From Roseiconus nitratireducens (GTDB taxonomy: Bacteria > Planctomycetota > Planctomycetia > Pirellulales > Pirellulaceae), in assembly GCF_008629675.1 (NCBI RefSeq), contig NZ_VWOX01000001.1, positions 558,001-622,000 on the forward strand: a stretch of DNA of 64,000 bases, written 5' to 3'. A model generated the notes under the pieces. That model was not told the DNA's origin. It did not search any database and was given only the letters and a program-made list of their open reading frames with translations. Positions 25,846 to 34,706 of this stretch are shown here, piece by piece. The position numbers and the translations under genes are program-made. The stretch's first letter is position 1, and each line of letters opens with the position of its first letter.

Positions 25846-27099
25846 ATGGACTTTCGGTTGGACGCACGAACGAAGGCCGCCGAAATGGCGTTGGTCGTTG
25901 CGTTGCTGGTCGTCGGAGCGACAAGCCGGACCGCCGCCGGTCAGGAACGGGTGCCGTCGTTTCCGTCCGTTGCGTCTCCATTGACTCCGCGAGGTCCGCT
26001 GGTTTCACCCGCTGTGCCGGTTGGTTCGACTTGCGACTGTCACCATCCGTCTTGCGGGTCTCCAGGGCAATCGGGGTGCGTCAAATGCATGCGGGCGGTG
26101 GATTGTGCCGACCTGTGCGGACGTGAAGGACGCTGGAGCGATATGCGGCCCGCGGCGTTTGACGCTTACGGTCCGGGTGGCTACGCGGGACCATCCCGGT
26201 TCGCGCATCTGGGGGAATATCGGCTGCGGCCCGGTGACCAGTTGCAAATCATTTACCTGATCACGCGACGGCAGGATGTCGGCGAGTACCGGTTGATGCC
26301 GGGTGATGAGGTGCTGATCGAATCGATCGCCGACCAGGACCTGACACGGGGCACGCTGGAGCGCGGGCTGGCGGTGCAACCCGACGGGACCATCACGGTC
26401 CGACTGCTCGGTCAGATTCCGGCCGCCGGATTGACGATCGCCCAACTGCGTCAACTGCTGGAAGCCCGCTACAAGAAACTCTACGACGATCCGTCCATCG
26501 ACGTCACGCCGGTGAAGACGAATACATTGGCCGAGGATATTCGCAACGCGGTCGGCGGCGCCAGCGGTCTGCAACCGCAAGCGCTTACCGTCACCGTGAT
26601 GCCCGACGGCGAGATTCGGTTGCCGGGGATCGGCGGTGTTTGCGTCCAAGGGTTCTCCTTGGCGGAATTGAAGAAGGAGATCAACCTTCGTTATCGAGAA
26701 TGGGTCGTGGGGCTGGAAACCGAACCCGTGCTGATCCGGCAGGCGGACCACTTCGTGCATGTCCTTGGTCAGGTGCGGTCACCGAACCGCATTCAGTTGG
26801 ACGGCCCCACGACCGTGCTGGGGGCGATCGCGCGGGCCGGCGGCCACCTGCCCGGTGGGAACATGCGGCAGGTCGTCATCTTTCGCCGCGCGGAGGACTG
26901 GCGTCTGGTGTCCACGATGTTGGATCTGCAAGGCGCGGTCCTGGGAAAGCGACCCACGCCGGCCGACGAAATCTGGTTGCGAGATGGCGACGTCGTGATC
27001 GTGCCTGACAAGCCGATCGAACGATTCGACAACTGGGCCGAGCAGGTGTTTTCCAGTGGCATTTACCGGTTGAGCCCGATCAACATTGAAGTGCGTTGA
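25846..27099 (+). CDS. Polysaccharide export outer-membrane protein, Wza/SLBB family, with Cys-rich N-terminus
   Basis: 417 residues. A hydrophobic stretch (15-26) suggests a signal peptide. Residues 63-91 contain seven cysteines (CDCHHPSC, GCVKC, DCADLC), which is unusual. The Poly_export motif appears twice in tandem: GEYRLRPGDQL (123-133) and GEYRLMPGDEV (146-156); the second continues into the conserved QPDGTITVRLLGQIPAAGLT region and LLEARYKKLYDDP. SLBB-like segments follow (about 195-255 and 270-350, with VHVLGQVRSP and LGAIARAGG). The family forms the outer-membrane channel for exopolysaccharide. No polymerase or Wzc-type kinase gene is adjacent in the window. Confidence 0.87.
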   Translation: MDFRLDARTKAAEMALVVALLVVGATSRTAAGQERVPSFPSVASPLTPRGPLVSPAVPVGSTCDCHHPSCGSPGQSGCVKCMRAVDCADLCGREGRWSDMRPAAFDAYGPGGYAGPSRFAHLGEYRLRPGDQLQIIYLITRRQDVGEYRLMPGDEVLIESIADQDLTRGTLERGLAVQPDGTITVRLLGQIPAAGLTIAQLRQLLEARYKKLYDDPSIDVTPVKTNTLAEDIRNAVGGASGLQPQALTVTVMPDGEIRLPGIGGVCVQGFSLAELKKEINLRYREWVVGLETEPVLIRQADHFVHVLGQVRSPNRIQLDGPTTVLGAIARAGGHLPGGNMRQVVIFRRAEDWRLVSTMLDLQGAVLGKRPTPADEIWLRDGDVVIVPDKPIERFDNWAEQVFSSGIYRLSPINIEVR

Positions 27100-27156
27100 T
27101 GGATGGGGATCGGGCTGCGTCGATCGCGAACACGATCGCTCGGTCGTCGTTGGGCG

Positions 27157-28092
27157 TCACGCGTTTCCGCTGCCGAAGCCCTCGGTGATTCTGCCGTAGA
27201 ACTGCGGGCGTCGATCGGCGAATCGATCGATCACGTGGGCACCCGGTGTGCGCTCGATGCGTTTGTTGCGGGCGATCGCCAAGTCGACATCCGCGTACAA
27301 CAGCGTTTCTCGGTCATCTTCGGCCCGAGCCAGGATCACGCCATCAGGCCCGCAGATTTTGCTCTTCCCGCAAAACGAAAACTCGTTGTCCCAGCCGACA
27401 CGGTTGGCCGCCACGAAATAAAGATGGTTTTCCATGCTGCGTGCCGGAGGGACGATTTCAGCGGTGTGCGAGGCGGCGGCGGGCCAATTCGTTCCCAAAG
27501 CGATCACGTCGGCCCCCAATAGCCCAAGGACGCGCATCGGCTCGGGAAACGACGCGTCGTAACAGATTCCCAGTCCGATGTTCGCGATTTCTCCCTCCCC
27601 CGCGCTGGCGACGTAGGTTTGGTAGGGTCGGTCGCCGCGGGTGACGAAACGGTCCACCCCCAAATGCGGCAGATGAATTTTTCGGTAGCAGCCGACGATT
27701 CCCTGCGGTCCGAGCATTGCAGCGGAGTTGTACAGTCGGTCTCCATCGCGTTCGACAAAGCCGAGCGTGACGAACTGGTCATAGCGTTTTGCCGCCTCGG
27801 ACAGCGTGGAAAAATGCTGCGAGTCGATCGGCAAGGCCACTTCCATCGCATCTTCGCGGCGATCGAAGGCGTAGCCGGTTAGCATGCATTCGGGAAACAC
27901 GACCAAATCGGCCGATTGGCGGGCGGAAGAATCTGGCAGTTCCTGTTCGGAATCCGAACGTTCGGGAGGATCGATCGACCCTCGCGATTGTGGCCCCAAT
28001 TGTGACGCCAGCCGCATCCAACGGAGGACGCGGGCGACGTTGGCTTCAGGGTCGGCGTGAGACACATCGGATTGGACACCGGCGATCAACAT
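27157..28092 (-). CDS. Carbon-nitrogen hydrolase (nitrilase superfamily amidase)
   Basis: 311 residues from ATG 28092; an in-frame extension upstream runs into the divergent gene and is rejected. The catalytic triad is visible: Glu68 in [11 protein letters not shown], Lys138 in GCYRKIHLP and Cys177 in [12 protein letters not shown]. Residues ~32-60 form an extra polar loop rich in Ser, Asp and Glu that typical family members lack. These enzymes hydrolyse nonpeptide C-N bonds of amides or carbamoyl compounds; the substrate cannot be told from the sequence. It is divergent from sthA with only 51 bp between the two start codons. Confidence 0.85.
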   Translation of the reverse strand: MLIAGVQSDVSHADPEANVARVLRWMRLASQLGPQSRGSIDPPERSDSEQELPDSSARQSADLVVFPECMLTGYAFDRREDAMEVALPIDSQHFSTLSEAAKRYDQFVTLGFVERDGDRLYNSAAMLGPQGIVGCYRKIHLPHLGVDRFVTRGDRPYQTYVASAGEGEIANIGLGICYDASFPEPMRVLGLLGADVIALGTNWPAAASHTAEIVPPARSMENHLYFVAANRVGWDNEFSFCGKSKICGPDGVILARAEDDRETLLYADVDLAIARNKRIERTPGAHVIDRFADRRPQFYGRITEGFGSGNA

Positions 28093-28143
28093 CGTAAAAC
28101 AAGCTCGGACGAATCGGAATTTCGAACCAATAAGCGACAGAAA

Positions 28144-29529
28144 ATGAGCAACGAGGACTTTGATTTTGACCTGTTCGTGATCGGTACCGGCCCGGGGGGT
28201 GAGGGGGCGGCGATGCAGGCATGCAAAGGCGGGCTGCGGGTCGGCGTCGCGGAAAGATACCGTCAGATCGGCGGCGGGTGCACCCATTGGGGCACCATCC
28301 CCAGCAAGGCCCTGCGGTACACCATCACCAGCACGATGAACGTGCTGAAGAACCCGGTCTTTCGAGAATTGGGCATTCACGCCAGCCCGACGATGGAGCA
28401 ACTGCGCCGCGGCACCGAAGCGATCATCGGAAAACAGGTGTCGATGCGGCAGTCATTTTACGACCGCAACAACGTGCCCATCATCAGCGGCCAGGCAAGG
28501 TTTGTCGATGAGAACACGATCTCGATCGACGAAGGGGAACGGATTCGCAGCCGCAGTTTCGTGATCGCGACCGGCGCGCGACCCTACCATCCCAGCGACG
28601 TGGATTTTGCGCATCCACGTATCTTCGACAGCGATACCATTCTGCAGTTGGAGGAGAAACCGAGCTCGATCACCATCTATGGCGCCGGTGTCGTCGGCGT
28701 GGAATATGCCTCGATGTTTCGGAATCTGGGCATCAAGGTGAATCTGGTGAATACCCGCAGCAGTTTGCTGGAATTCTTGGACGACGAAATCGTCGATGCC
28801 CTGTCCTACCACCTCCGCGACCAGGGAGTGGTCATTCGTCACAACGAATCGGTCGACCGCATCGAAGGCCATGACGACGGCGTCGTGCTGCATCTCAAAA
28901 GCGGAAAACAGCTCAAGACCGACATCCTGCTGTGGGCCAACGGCCGCACCGGAAACACCGATGACCTGGGATTGGAAAACGTCGGTTTGGAACCCAACGG
29001 CCGCGGCCAGTTGGAAGTCGACGAGAAGTTTCAAACCGCCAAGTCGCACATCTACGCCGTCGGTGATGTGATCGGGTACCCGTCGCTGGCCAGCGCCGCC
29101 TACACGCAAGGTCGCGCCGCCGGAATGCACATCCTGGGACGCAAAGACGGAAACCTGCGCATCAATGACATTCCGACCGGCATCTACACCAGCCCCGAAA
29201 TCAGCTCGGTCGGGAAAACGGAACGCGAATTGACCGCCGCCTGCGTCCCTTACGAAGTCGGCCAAAGCCAATTCAAGAGTCTGGCTCGGGCGCAGATCAT
29301 TGGTGCCACCGTCGGCATGTTGAAGATCCTGTTTCACCGTGACACGTTGGAAGTTTTGGGCGTGCACTGCTTTGGCGCCAACGCTTCCGAAATCATTCAC
29401 ATCGGACAGTCGGTGATGAATTCAAAGTGTCACAATCTGGAGTACTTCACCGAAACCACGTTCAACTACCCCACGATGGCCGAAGCCTACCGCGTCGCAG
29501 CGCTCAATGGGATGAACCGTCTTTTCTGA
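28144..29529 (+). CDS. sthA: Soluble pyridine nucleotide transhydrogenase
   Basis: 461 residues from ATG 28144, the usual length for SthA. This FAD enzyme moves hydride between NADPH and NAD+ in the cytoplasm. FAD-binding GTGPGG is at 14-19; the region [16 protein letters not shown] (43-58) is the SthA form of the disulphide-reductase active site, with Thr-His-Trp where lipoamide dehydrogenases have the second Cys. A second Rossmann motif [11 protein letters not shown] lies near 180, and a [17 protein letters not shown] FAD motif near 305. The C-terminal dimer region ends [26 protein letters not shown] 29-residue in-frame upstream extension overlaps the divergent gene and is rejected. Confidence 0.93.
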   Translation: MSNEDFDFDLFVIGTGPGGEGAAMQACKGGLRVGVAERYRQIGGGCTHWGTIPSKALRYTITSTMNVLKNPVFRELGIHASPTMEQLRRGTEAIIGKQVSMRQSFYDRNNVPIISGQARFVDENTISIDEGERIRSRSFVIATGARPYHPSDVDFAHPRIFDSDTILQLEEKPSSITIYGAGVVGVEYASMFRNLGIKVNLVNTRSSLLEFLDDEIVDALSYHLRDQGVVIRHNESVDRIEGHDDGVVLHLKSGKQLKTDILLWANGRTGNTDDLGLENVGLEPNGRGQLEVDEKFQTAKSHIYAVGDVIGYPSLASAAYTQGRAAGMHILGRKDGNLRINDIPTGIYTSPEISSVGKTERELTAACVPYEVGQSQFKSLARAQIIGATVGMLKILFHRDTLEVLGVHCFGANASEIIHIGQSVMNSKCHNLEYFTETTFNYPTMAEAYRVAALNGMNRLF

Positions 29530-29555
29530 CGCGGCTAGGCCGTGTCTGAAAACCT

Positions 29556-29578
29556 GTAGCTACGCTCGCCAGAGCGTG
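29556..29578 (+). repeat. GCCA-loop hairpin repeat, copy 1
   Basis: GTAGC (29556-29560) is followed by a 7-bp stem TACGCTC / GAGCGTG (29561-29567, 29572-29578) closed by a GCCA loop. A second copy with the same leader and loop but a different stem is at 40974-40997. It lies downstream of sthA and could act as a transcript end or a dispersed repeat. Confidence 0.45.
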
Positions 29579-29750
29579 GCGTTCCAGCGCAATCGCAATG
29601 CCAGCCACGGGGGTTTGCTGGTTTCCAGGCAGATCCCAGCACCACGCGGTTCACGCAAAGTGTCACCGTCCAGCTAGCCGGCGATCCGGTCGTCCCCTTA
29701 CAATCGGGGCTGTGCCGCAACCGCCGATCGTGAACCATCCGAATTTTTCA

Positions 29751-30902
29751 ATGGTCAAAACTTCTGCCGACGCCTCCACCAGGTCTCCGAGATCGCGTAC
29801 GGCCCATCCGGTTTCGGCGGCGGTCCCCCAATCGGACCAGGGCTATCCGTCCGCATCCGATCGGCCGCGCAGCGGGCGACCGCAGTCCGTTGCCATCCTG
29901 GCCCTGTCGGTCGGGCTGATTGTGGCCGGATTGATGTGGATCGCGTTCGCTTCCGGGGTTTTCAACCGCGGCGTGACGGTGCAGAGTCCGTCCCAAGGTG
30001 CGATCCCGGCGCAGTACGACCCGGACCGCGCGATGTCGTACCTGAAACAGTTGTGCGACCTGGGACCACGTCCTTCGGGCACCGCGGCCATGCAACGCCA
30101 ACAGGATTTGTTGGAGGCCTTCTTTCGGGAGCGAGGTGCCGAGGTGAAGCGTCAATCCTTCGAGACGCGGAACCCGAACGATGGGACTCCGGTGACCATG
30201 ACCAATCTGATCGCGTCTTGGTTTCCTGACCGCGAACAACGATTCTTGTTTTGCGCCCACTACGACACACGGCCGTTTCCCGACCGGGATCCGCAAAACA
30301 AACGTGGGACGTTCCTGGGAGCCAACGACGGCGCCAGCGGTGTGGCCGGGCTGATGGAACTGGCCAATCAATTCCAGGACCTGCCGCCGGATCTGGGTGT
30401 CGATTTGGTGCTGTTTGATGGTGAAGAATTTGTCTGGCAAGAACGCCGGGACCGCTATTTCCTGGGATCGACGTATTTCGCCGATCAATACAAACAGAAT
30501 CCGCCGGCGACGGGCTATCGCGCCGGTGTTCTGTTCGACATGATCGGCGACAAGGAATTGAAGATCTACTACGAAGCCAACAGCCTGCGATACGCCAAGG
30601 ATGTGGCTCGATCGTTCTGGATGACCGCTCGTGATCTGGGAGTGCGGGCTTTTGTGATGCGATCGCGTCACACGATTCGCGACGACCATTTACCGCTGAA
30701 CGAGATCGCCGGGATTCCGACCATCGATGTGATCGACTTTGATTATCCGCGTCCCGGGATCGGCGCGCCTTCCTACTGGCACACCGAACAGGACGTGCCC
30801 GCCAATTGCAGTGGTGAATCGATCGCCGCGGTCGTGTGGGTGGCCCACCGGTGGCTGCTGTCTCACAGCGATTCGGACGACGCGCAGTCGGGAGGGAGAT
30901 GA
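29751..30902 (+). CDS. Membrane-anchored M28 peptidase / glutaminyl-peptide cyclotransferase-like protein
   Basis: 383 residues from ATG 29751; the frame is open further upstream but that part is not protein-like. A single membrane helix (about 47-69) leaves the catalytic domain outside the cytoplasm. Zinc ligands and catalytic residues of the M28 fold are seen: His in CAHYDTRP (near 170), Asp in GANDGASG (near 193), Glu pair in LFDGEEF (near 225), Asp in DMIGD, and a C-terminal RDDHLPLNEIAGIPT segment. The spacing and the DDHxP form resemble glutaminyl cyclases as much as aminopeptidases, so it either trims N-terminal residues or cyclises N-terminal glutamine. A small membrane protein gene follows directly. 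Confidence 0.8.
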   Translation: MVKTSADASTRSPRSRTAHPVSAAVPQSDQGYPSASDRPRSGRPQSVAILALSVGLIVAGLMWIAFASGVFNRGVTVQSPSQGAIPAQYDPDRAMSYLKQLCDLGPRPSGTAAMQRQQDLLEAFFRERGAEVKRQSFETRNPNDGTPVTMTNLIASWFPDREQRFLFCAHYDTRPFPDRDPQNKRGTFLGANDGASGVAGLMELANQFQDLPPDLGVDLVLFDGEEFVWQERRDRYFLGSTYFADQYKQNPPATGYRAGVLFDMIGDKELKIYYEANSLRYAKDVARSFWMTARDLGVRAFVMRSRHTIRDDHLPLNEIAGIPTIDVIDFDYPRPGIGAPSYWHTEQDVPANCSGESIAAVVWVAHRWLLSHSDSDDAQSGGR

Positions 30903-30903
30903 A

Positions 30904-31242
30904 ATGTTTGCAGGGGGTCTGTTGTTGGCAGGGACGTTGCTGTTTTTTGCATTCTGGCTGCAATGGACGGAAAATCACGGCTGGCCGCATGATTCTTTCA
31001 CTGGCAAAGACGATCAAGAGTACCTGGCGCAGCGGAAGAAGTCTCGCCGGCTGGTCAACATCTTGATCGGCTTGTGTGGCGCGCTGATCGCGGTCGCCAC
31101 GTTCGCGGGCGTGGGCTTGGTCTTCGTGGCCGCGTGGTCGATCGTCACGATCACCTTGATGGTGATATTGGTGTTGGCCGCATTGGATGCGTTTCGAACG
31201 CACCGACATCACCGGCGGAAGTTGCGTCAGCAACGCGAATAG
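30904..31242 (+). CDS. Small membrane protein, unknown function
   Basis: 112 residues from ATG 30904, starting one base after the stop of the M28 gene, so they are co-translated. Hydrophobic helices lie at about 3-20, 51-70 and 72-92, with a polar segment ENHGWPHDSFTGKDDQEY between the first two and a basic tail FRTHRHHRRKLRQQ. I do not recognise the family. The tight coupling suggests a role with the M28 protein, perhaps membrane placement. Confidence 0.7.
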   Translation: MFAGGLLLAGTLLFFAFWLQWTENHGWPHDSFTGKDDQEYLAQRKKSRRLVNILIGLCGALIAVATFAGVGLVFVAAWSIVTITLMVILVLAALDAFRTHRHHRRKLRQQRE

Positions 31243-31292
31243 CGCGGGAAGTCACTCTCGGGCGGGCGCAGCCACACCGCTTCAAGCAACGC

Positions 31293-31685
31293 CTATTTCA
31301 AATAGCCCGCACTGGTCTGGAAGTACTTTCGCCGGCGGACTTCGCTCTCGTCGCTTTGGGCGGCGGCTTGCAGGTCCGCCAAATTTGCCAGGCAGTAGCG
31401 GCACTCGGCGGCTTTCAGGTGAAAGCGAATGTAGTCGGCATGATCCTCGGGCAGGGTTTCCAAAAGAAACTGTCCCAGTTCTTCACGTGACGGGCAGGAC
31501 AATCGGGAACGTCGCCAGATCGCCCCCAGCGTGTGCAGCCCCGCCATCTCGCGGCCTCGGACCGCCACCAGGCGGTCCCGCAGTTGGCCGTCCCGGCGAA
31601 GCGCCGATTCCAATTCGGTGGAGCGTTCGTCCGAAAGCGCTTCGTCAAGGAAAGCGATCAGTTCGGCGTCAGTGAAATCTGCCAT
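31293..31685 (-). CDS. Zinc-finger anti-sigma-like protein, putative
   Basis: 130 residues. The N-terminus DAELIAFLDEALSDER resembles the start of anti-sigma and zf-HC2-type regulators (a helix with a 'LxxYLDGELS'-like pattern). A late metal-binding pattern is present: His89 in RFHLKAAECRYC with Cys95 and Cys98, that is HxxxxxCxxC, somewhat longer than the classical HxxxCxxC. No transmembrane helix follows, so it would be soluble. The gene starts 7 bp after the fabF stop on the same strand and is probably the last gene of that operon; there is no sigma-factor gene nearby. Function is inferred from the pattern only. Confidence 0.6.
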   Translation of the reverse strand: MADFTDAELIAFLDEALSDERSTELESALRRDGQLRDRLVAVRGREMAGLHTLGAIWRRSRLSCPSREELGQFLLETLPEDHADYIRFHLKAAECRYCLANLADLQAAAQSDESEVRRRKYFQTSAGYLK

Positions 31686-31692
31686 GGAGACC

Positions 31693-32985
31693 TCAGCGGT
31701 CGAATCGGCTCAAGCACAGCGTGACGTTTTGGCCGCCAAATCCGAAACTGTTGTTGAGCGAATACTTGATCTCGGCTGGCCGTGCCTCGTTGGGGACGTA
31801 ATCCAAATCGCACAGCGGGTCGGGATTTTCGTAATTGATGGTCGGCGGCAGCACCGAGTCACGCATCGCCAGCAGGCAGACGATCATCTCAGTCACGCCG
31901 GCGGCCGCAATCAGGTGCCCCATCATGCTTTTCGTGCTGCTGACGGGAACCTTGGCAGCGTGATCGCCAAAAACTTCGTGGCAGGCCAGCGTTTCGACCT
32001 TGTCGTTGACCGTCGTGCTGGTGCCGTGGGCGTTGACGTACTGGATGTCGGACGGGGTCAAGCCGGCGTCGGCGATCGACATCCGCATCGCCGCGATGCC
32101 TCCGTGTCCGTCCGGGGGAATGTCGGTGATGCGGAACGCATCGGCGGTGGTGCCGTACCCGGCGATTTCGCCGTAGATGGTGGCTCCGCGATCGAGAGCC
32201 GACTGGAGTTCCTCCAGCACGACCATGGCCGAGCCCTCGCCCAGAACAAATCCGTTTCGCAGGCGATCGAACGGACGCGATGCCTTGGTGGGTTCGTCGT
32301 TGCTTTCGCTGAGCGCCGTCAGCAGGTTGAAGCCGGTCACGCCGAACGGGTGAATCATGCTGTGGGTGCCGCCGGCCAACATCACATCGGCATCGCCACG
32401 CCGAATGATTTCGGTCGCCTCGCCGACGGCCTGGCTGCTCGCGGCGCAGGCGGTCAGACAGTTCATATTGGGCCCCTGGGCATTGAACAGGGTCGCCAGG
32501 TGCGCCGCGGGCATGTTGGGTTCCTGTTCCAACTCCTTGGCGGGATCCAGCAACTCCAGGCCCTTGGCGATGAACTTCGATGCATCGTATTCGCCGTCGA
32601 CCAGGGCCGCGGTCATCATCGTGCTGAAGACCGCGAAATCCTGGTTGCCTTCGCCGCTGCCCAGGTACACGCCGAACCGTACCGGGTCGCTGATTGAGTC
32701 CATCACACCGCTATCGGCCATGGCTTGTTTGGCCGCACCGATGGCGAATTTGGTGTGCCGCCCCAGTTTGGCGGAACGCTCGGCCGATTCACCGGCGTCG
32801 GTCAGGTCCCAGTTCTTGACTTCGGCACTGATTCGCGTGGGAAAACCGCTGGCGTCAAACAGGGTCGTGTATCCCACCCCGCTTTTACCTTCCTGCAGCC
32901 CCGCCCAAACCGTGGCGGCATCGTGCCCCATGGGGTTGATCATCCCGATTCCGGTGACGACGACGCGACGACGTTGCTTGTTCAT
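31693..32985 (-). CDS. fabF: Beta-ketoacyl-ACP synthase II
   Basis: 430 residues from ATG 32985 (MNKQRRRVVVTG). The enzyme condenses malonyl-ACP with acyl-ACP in chain elongation. Catalytic residues: Cys180 in CLTACAASSQ, His320 in VNAHGTSTTVND, Lys352 and His357 in STKSMMGHLIAAAG. Conserved glycines GEGSAMVVLE (249-258) and the C-terminal NNSFGFGGQN are present. An insertion near 118-158 (FAVFSTMMTAALVDGEYDASK and so on) is longer than in E. coli FabF. The gene follows the second hot-dog gene by 17 bp; order on the transcript is fabZ, acp, hot-dog, fabF, zinc-finger gene. Confidence 0.92.
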   Translation of the reverse strand: MNKQRRRVVVTGIGMINPMGHDAATVWAGLQEGKSGVGYTTLFDASGFPTRISAEVKNWDLTDAGESAERSAKLGRHTKFAIGAAKQAMADSGVMDSISDPVRFGVYLGSGEGNQDFAVFSTMMTAALVDGEYDASKFIAKGLELLDPAKELEQEPNMPAAHLATLFNAQGPNMNCLTACAASSQAVGEATEIIRRGDADVMLAGGTHSMIHPFGVTGFNLLTALSESNDEPTKASRPFDRLRNGFVLGEGSAMVVLEELQSALDRGATIYGEIAGYGTTADAFRITDIPPDGHGGIAAMRMSIADAGLTPSDIQYVNAHGTSTTVNDKVETLACHEVFGDHAAKVPVSSTKSMMGHLIAAAGVTEMIVCLLAMRDSVLPPTINYENPDPLCDLDYVPNEARPAEIKYSLNNSFGFGGQNVTLCLSRFDR

Positions 32986-33002
32986 GCTGGACTGATTTCG
33001 GT

Positions 33003-33509
33003 CTACAGGTTTTCGTAAGTGGGGAATCGGTTGCCGTCCGCGTCGACCGCTACCGAAAAGAAGTTCATGATTTGCAGCATGACCTTCAGGTCGCCCGGTT
33101 CGAACAGTGGCCCGTCCACCAGATGCCCTTCTTCCAGGAAGGCGAACATCAGATCGATCTCGGCCTGCAACTGATCCCCACAATGGCTGGTGCTGGTCAC
33201 CGTTCCGCCATCGGGTTGCACGGCGTCCAAACGGACTTCATAGCACAATTGGTCGCCCACGCGAGCGGGCGCATGGAATTGCGCCTTGCCAACCTTTGCC
33301 AACACCACGCGTTTATTGAATTGGAAGTGCTCAGCAACCAGGATCCCGCCCAATTGCGCCATGCCCTCGATGATCAAGGTCGGTGGCAGCATCGGAAACC
33401 CGGGACAGTAGCGATCAACGACCTCTTCGTCCAAGCACACATTTTTCAGGCCGCGGGCGTGCGAGCCGCTGACGAATTCGGTGAATCGATCGACCCAGAA
33501 CCAGCGCAT
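33003..33509 (-). CDS. Hot-dog fold FabZ/FabA-like protein with altered active site
   Basis: 168 residues. It has the FabZ-type central helix region YCPGFPMLPPTLIIEGMAQLGG (positions 34-55), but the catalytic His of the family (HFPxxPxMPG) is replaced by Tyr34, while Glu48 is kept. A later strand LAKVGKAQFHAPARVGDQL matches the family's substrate tunnel. The paralogue 0.7 kb upstream (34215-34706) has the normal His34 and Glu48 at the same residue numbers. It may be a thioesterase-like, isomerase-like or non-catalytic partner. Its position between acp and fabF ties it to acyl-ACP chemistry. Confidence 0.82.
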   Translation of the reverse strand: MRWFWVDRFTEFVSGSHARGLKNVCLDEEVVDRYCPGFPMLPPTLIIEGMAQLGGILVAEHFQFNKRVVLAKVGKAQFHAPARVGDQLCYEVRLDAVQPDGGTVTSTSHCGDQLQAEIDLMFAFLEEGHLVDGPLFEPGDLKVMLQIMNFFSVAVDADGNRFPTYENL

Positions 33510-33741
33510 GGACGATTGTGAGGTGTAAATGAGGATGGGGGGCCGACCGATTTCTACTTGCGGTCATCGGTTCGGGGGCATGACCTGGACGGACGCCGCG
33601 CGATCCCGATCAGCCGCACCATTTCGGGGTCGGCCTCCCGCGCGGTGGCCCGTGTTCCCGGTGGAGACTCCCGCGATGGAGAATCCCCCCGGAGGCAACT
33701 CGCCTGGTGTCGACGGGCCGGTCGCGGTTGTCGAGATCGGG

Positions 33742-34131
33742 TTAGGCGTTGACCTTGCTGCCAACGTACCGGCACAGGTCGCCGACGGTCAGCAGGTTGC
33801 CAAAGTTCTGAACTTTGGGGTCGGCTTCGAAATCACTCAGATCCGCCCACGGCATGCGCTTCTTCAGTTCCGCGATGCCGTCGTCGGTCACCACGCCGTC
33901 CTGGACGTATTGGCTGTTGGTCAGGATGTCTTCCGGAGAAAGCTCTTCCCGCGGAATCTGGATGTCGAAGGCTTTTTCAAGCTTGAACACGATATCCAGA
34001 AAGTCGATCGATTCGGCGCCCAGGTCGCCAACCAGGGTCGCGTCCATCGTGACCTCGTCATCGTCGACGCCCAACGCGTCTTCCAGTGAGGATTGAACCT
34101 TGGAAAAGATCTCTTCGTCTGTCAGAGCCAT
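33742..34131 (-). CDS. Acyl carrier protein, long form
   Basis: 129 residues; canonical ACP has about 78. The phosphopantetheine site is Ser41 in DLGAESIDFLDIVF, a variant of the usual DSLD. The acidic helix II region and a helix III with LTNSQYVQDGVVTDD follow, then an extra ~45 residues (ELKKRMPWADLSDFEADPKVQNFGNL...) before LTVGDLCRYV, which looks like the true last helix. The insertion therefore sits within the domain rather than at the end. The gene lies 83 bp downstream of fabZ and 232 bp upstream of the hot-dog gene. The 232-bp gap (33510-33741) shows no gene. Confidence 0.87.
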   Translation of the reverse strand: MALTDEEIFSKVQSSLEDALGVDDDEVTMDATLVGDLGAESIDFLDIVFKLEKAFDIQIPREELSPEDILTNSQYVQDGVVTDDGIAELKKRMPWADLSDFEADPKVQNFGNLLTVGDLCRYVGSKVNA

Positions 34132-34214
34132 TGTGTGAATTCCTTAGGAAATTTTGCCATTCGCTGAAATCTGGGATCGGCCGATCGAACCGGCGACGCC
34201 TCCTTCAGTGAACC

Positions 34215-34706
34215 TTAGGTGGTTTGAGTCGCGGTGACGGGGACGTCACCGAATAGTTCGATAAATTGCGTCCGGACCCGCTGTTTGACGTCTTCGTCTG
34301 TACCAAGCTCTGGCGGTTCGTTGCTACCCGAGGGCTCCAGAATCAGCCGGGCACTGACGGTCACCCGACCATCCTTTTCCGCCGCCGCTTTGACGGTCAC
34401 CCGGCCCTCGGATTCCTTGATCCGTTCGGCGGTCACCAGCAGCGTTTGGCCGGGGGACAGGAAATCCCCGAACTTGACATTACGGACCTCACGCAACAGC
34501 ACCAGCGGATGGGCGAAGTCTTCTCCGGTGCGAACCATCCAGACCGCCGCCTGATGCAGGGCCTCCAACATCATCACCCCGGGCATCACGGGGAACCGCG
34601 GGAAATGGTCGCGGAGATACTCTTCGTCGGCACGCAGGGTCCGCTCGGCTACCAGCCGCTTTCCGGGCGTCAGCGAAACGATTCGGTCGAGTTGGCGGTA
34701 CTTCAC
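34215..34706 (-). CDS. fabZ: 3-hydroxyacyl-ACP dehydratase
   Basis: 163 residues from GTG 34706 (VKYRQLDRIVSLTPG), the usual FabZ length; an ATG at 34817 adds 37 basic residues that do not match the family. The active site is normal: His34 in DHFPRFPVMPG and Glu48 in MMLEALHQ. LREVRNVKFGDFLSPGQTL is the conserved tunnel strand (about 73-92). The enzyme dehydrates 3-hydroxyacyl-ACP to trans-2-enoyl-ACP. It is the first gene of the fatty-acid-type operon. A ~500-bp divergent region separates it from the PSCyt gene. Confidence 0.85.
   Translation of the reverse strand: MKYRQLDRIVSLTPGKRLVAERTLRADEEYLRDHFPRFPVMPGVMMLEALHQAAVWMVRTGEDFAHPLVLLREVRNVKFGDFLSPGQTLLVTAERIKESEGRVTVKAAAEKDGRVTVSARLILEPSGSNEPPELGTDEDVKQRVRTQFIELFGDVPVTATQTT

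Noticed and set aside
29530..29750. tRNA-like stretch after sthA
   Set aside because: The GC stems do not form a cloverleaf and no T-loop GTTCGANTC is present.
31531..32697. Open frame of 388 codons on the + strand opposite fabF
   Set aside because: fabF on the other strand has every catalytic residue; this frame is a shadow.
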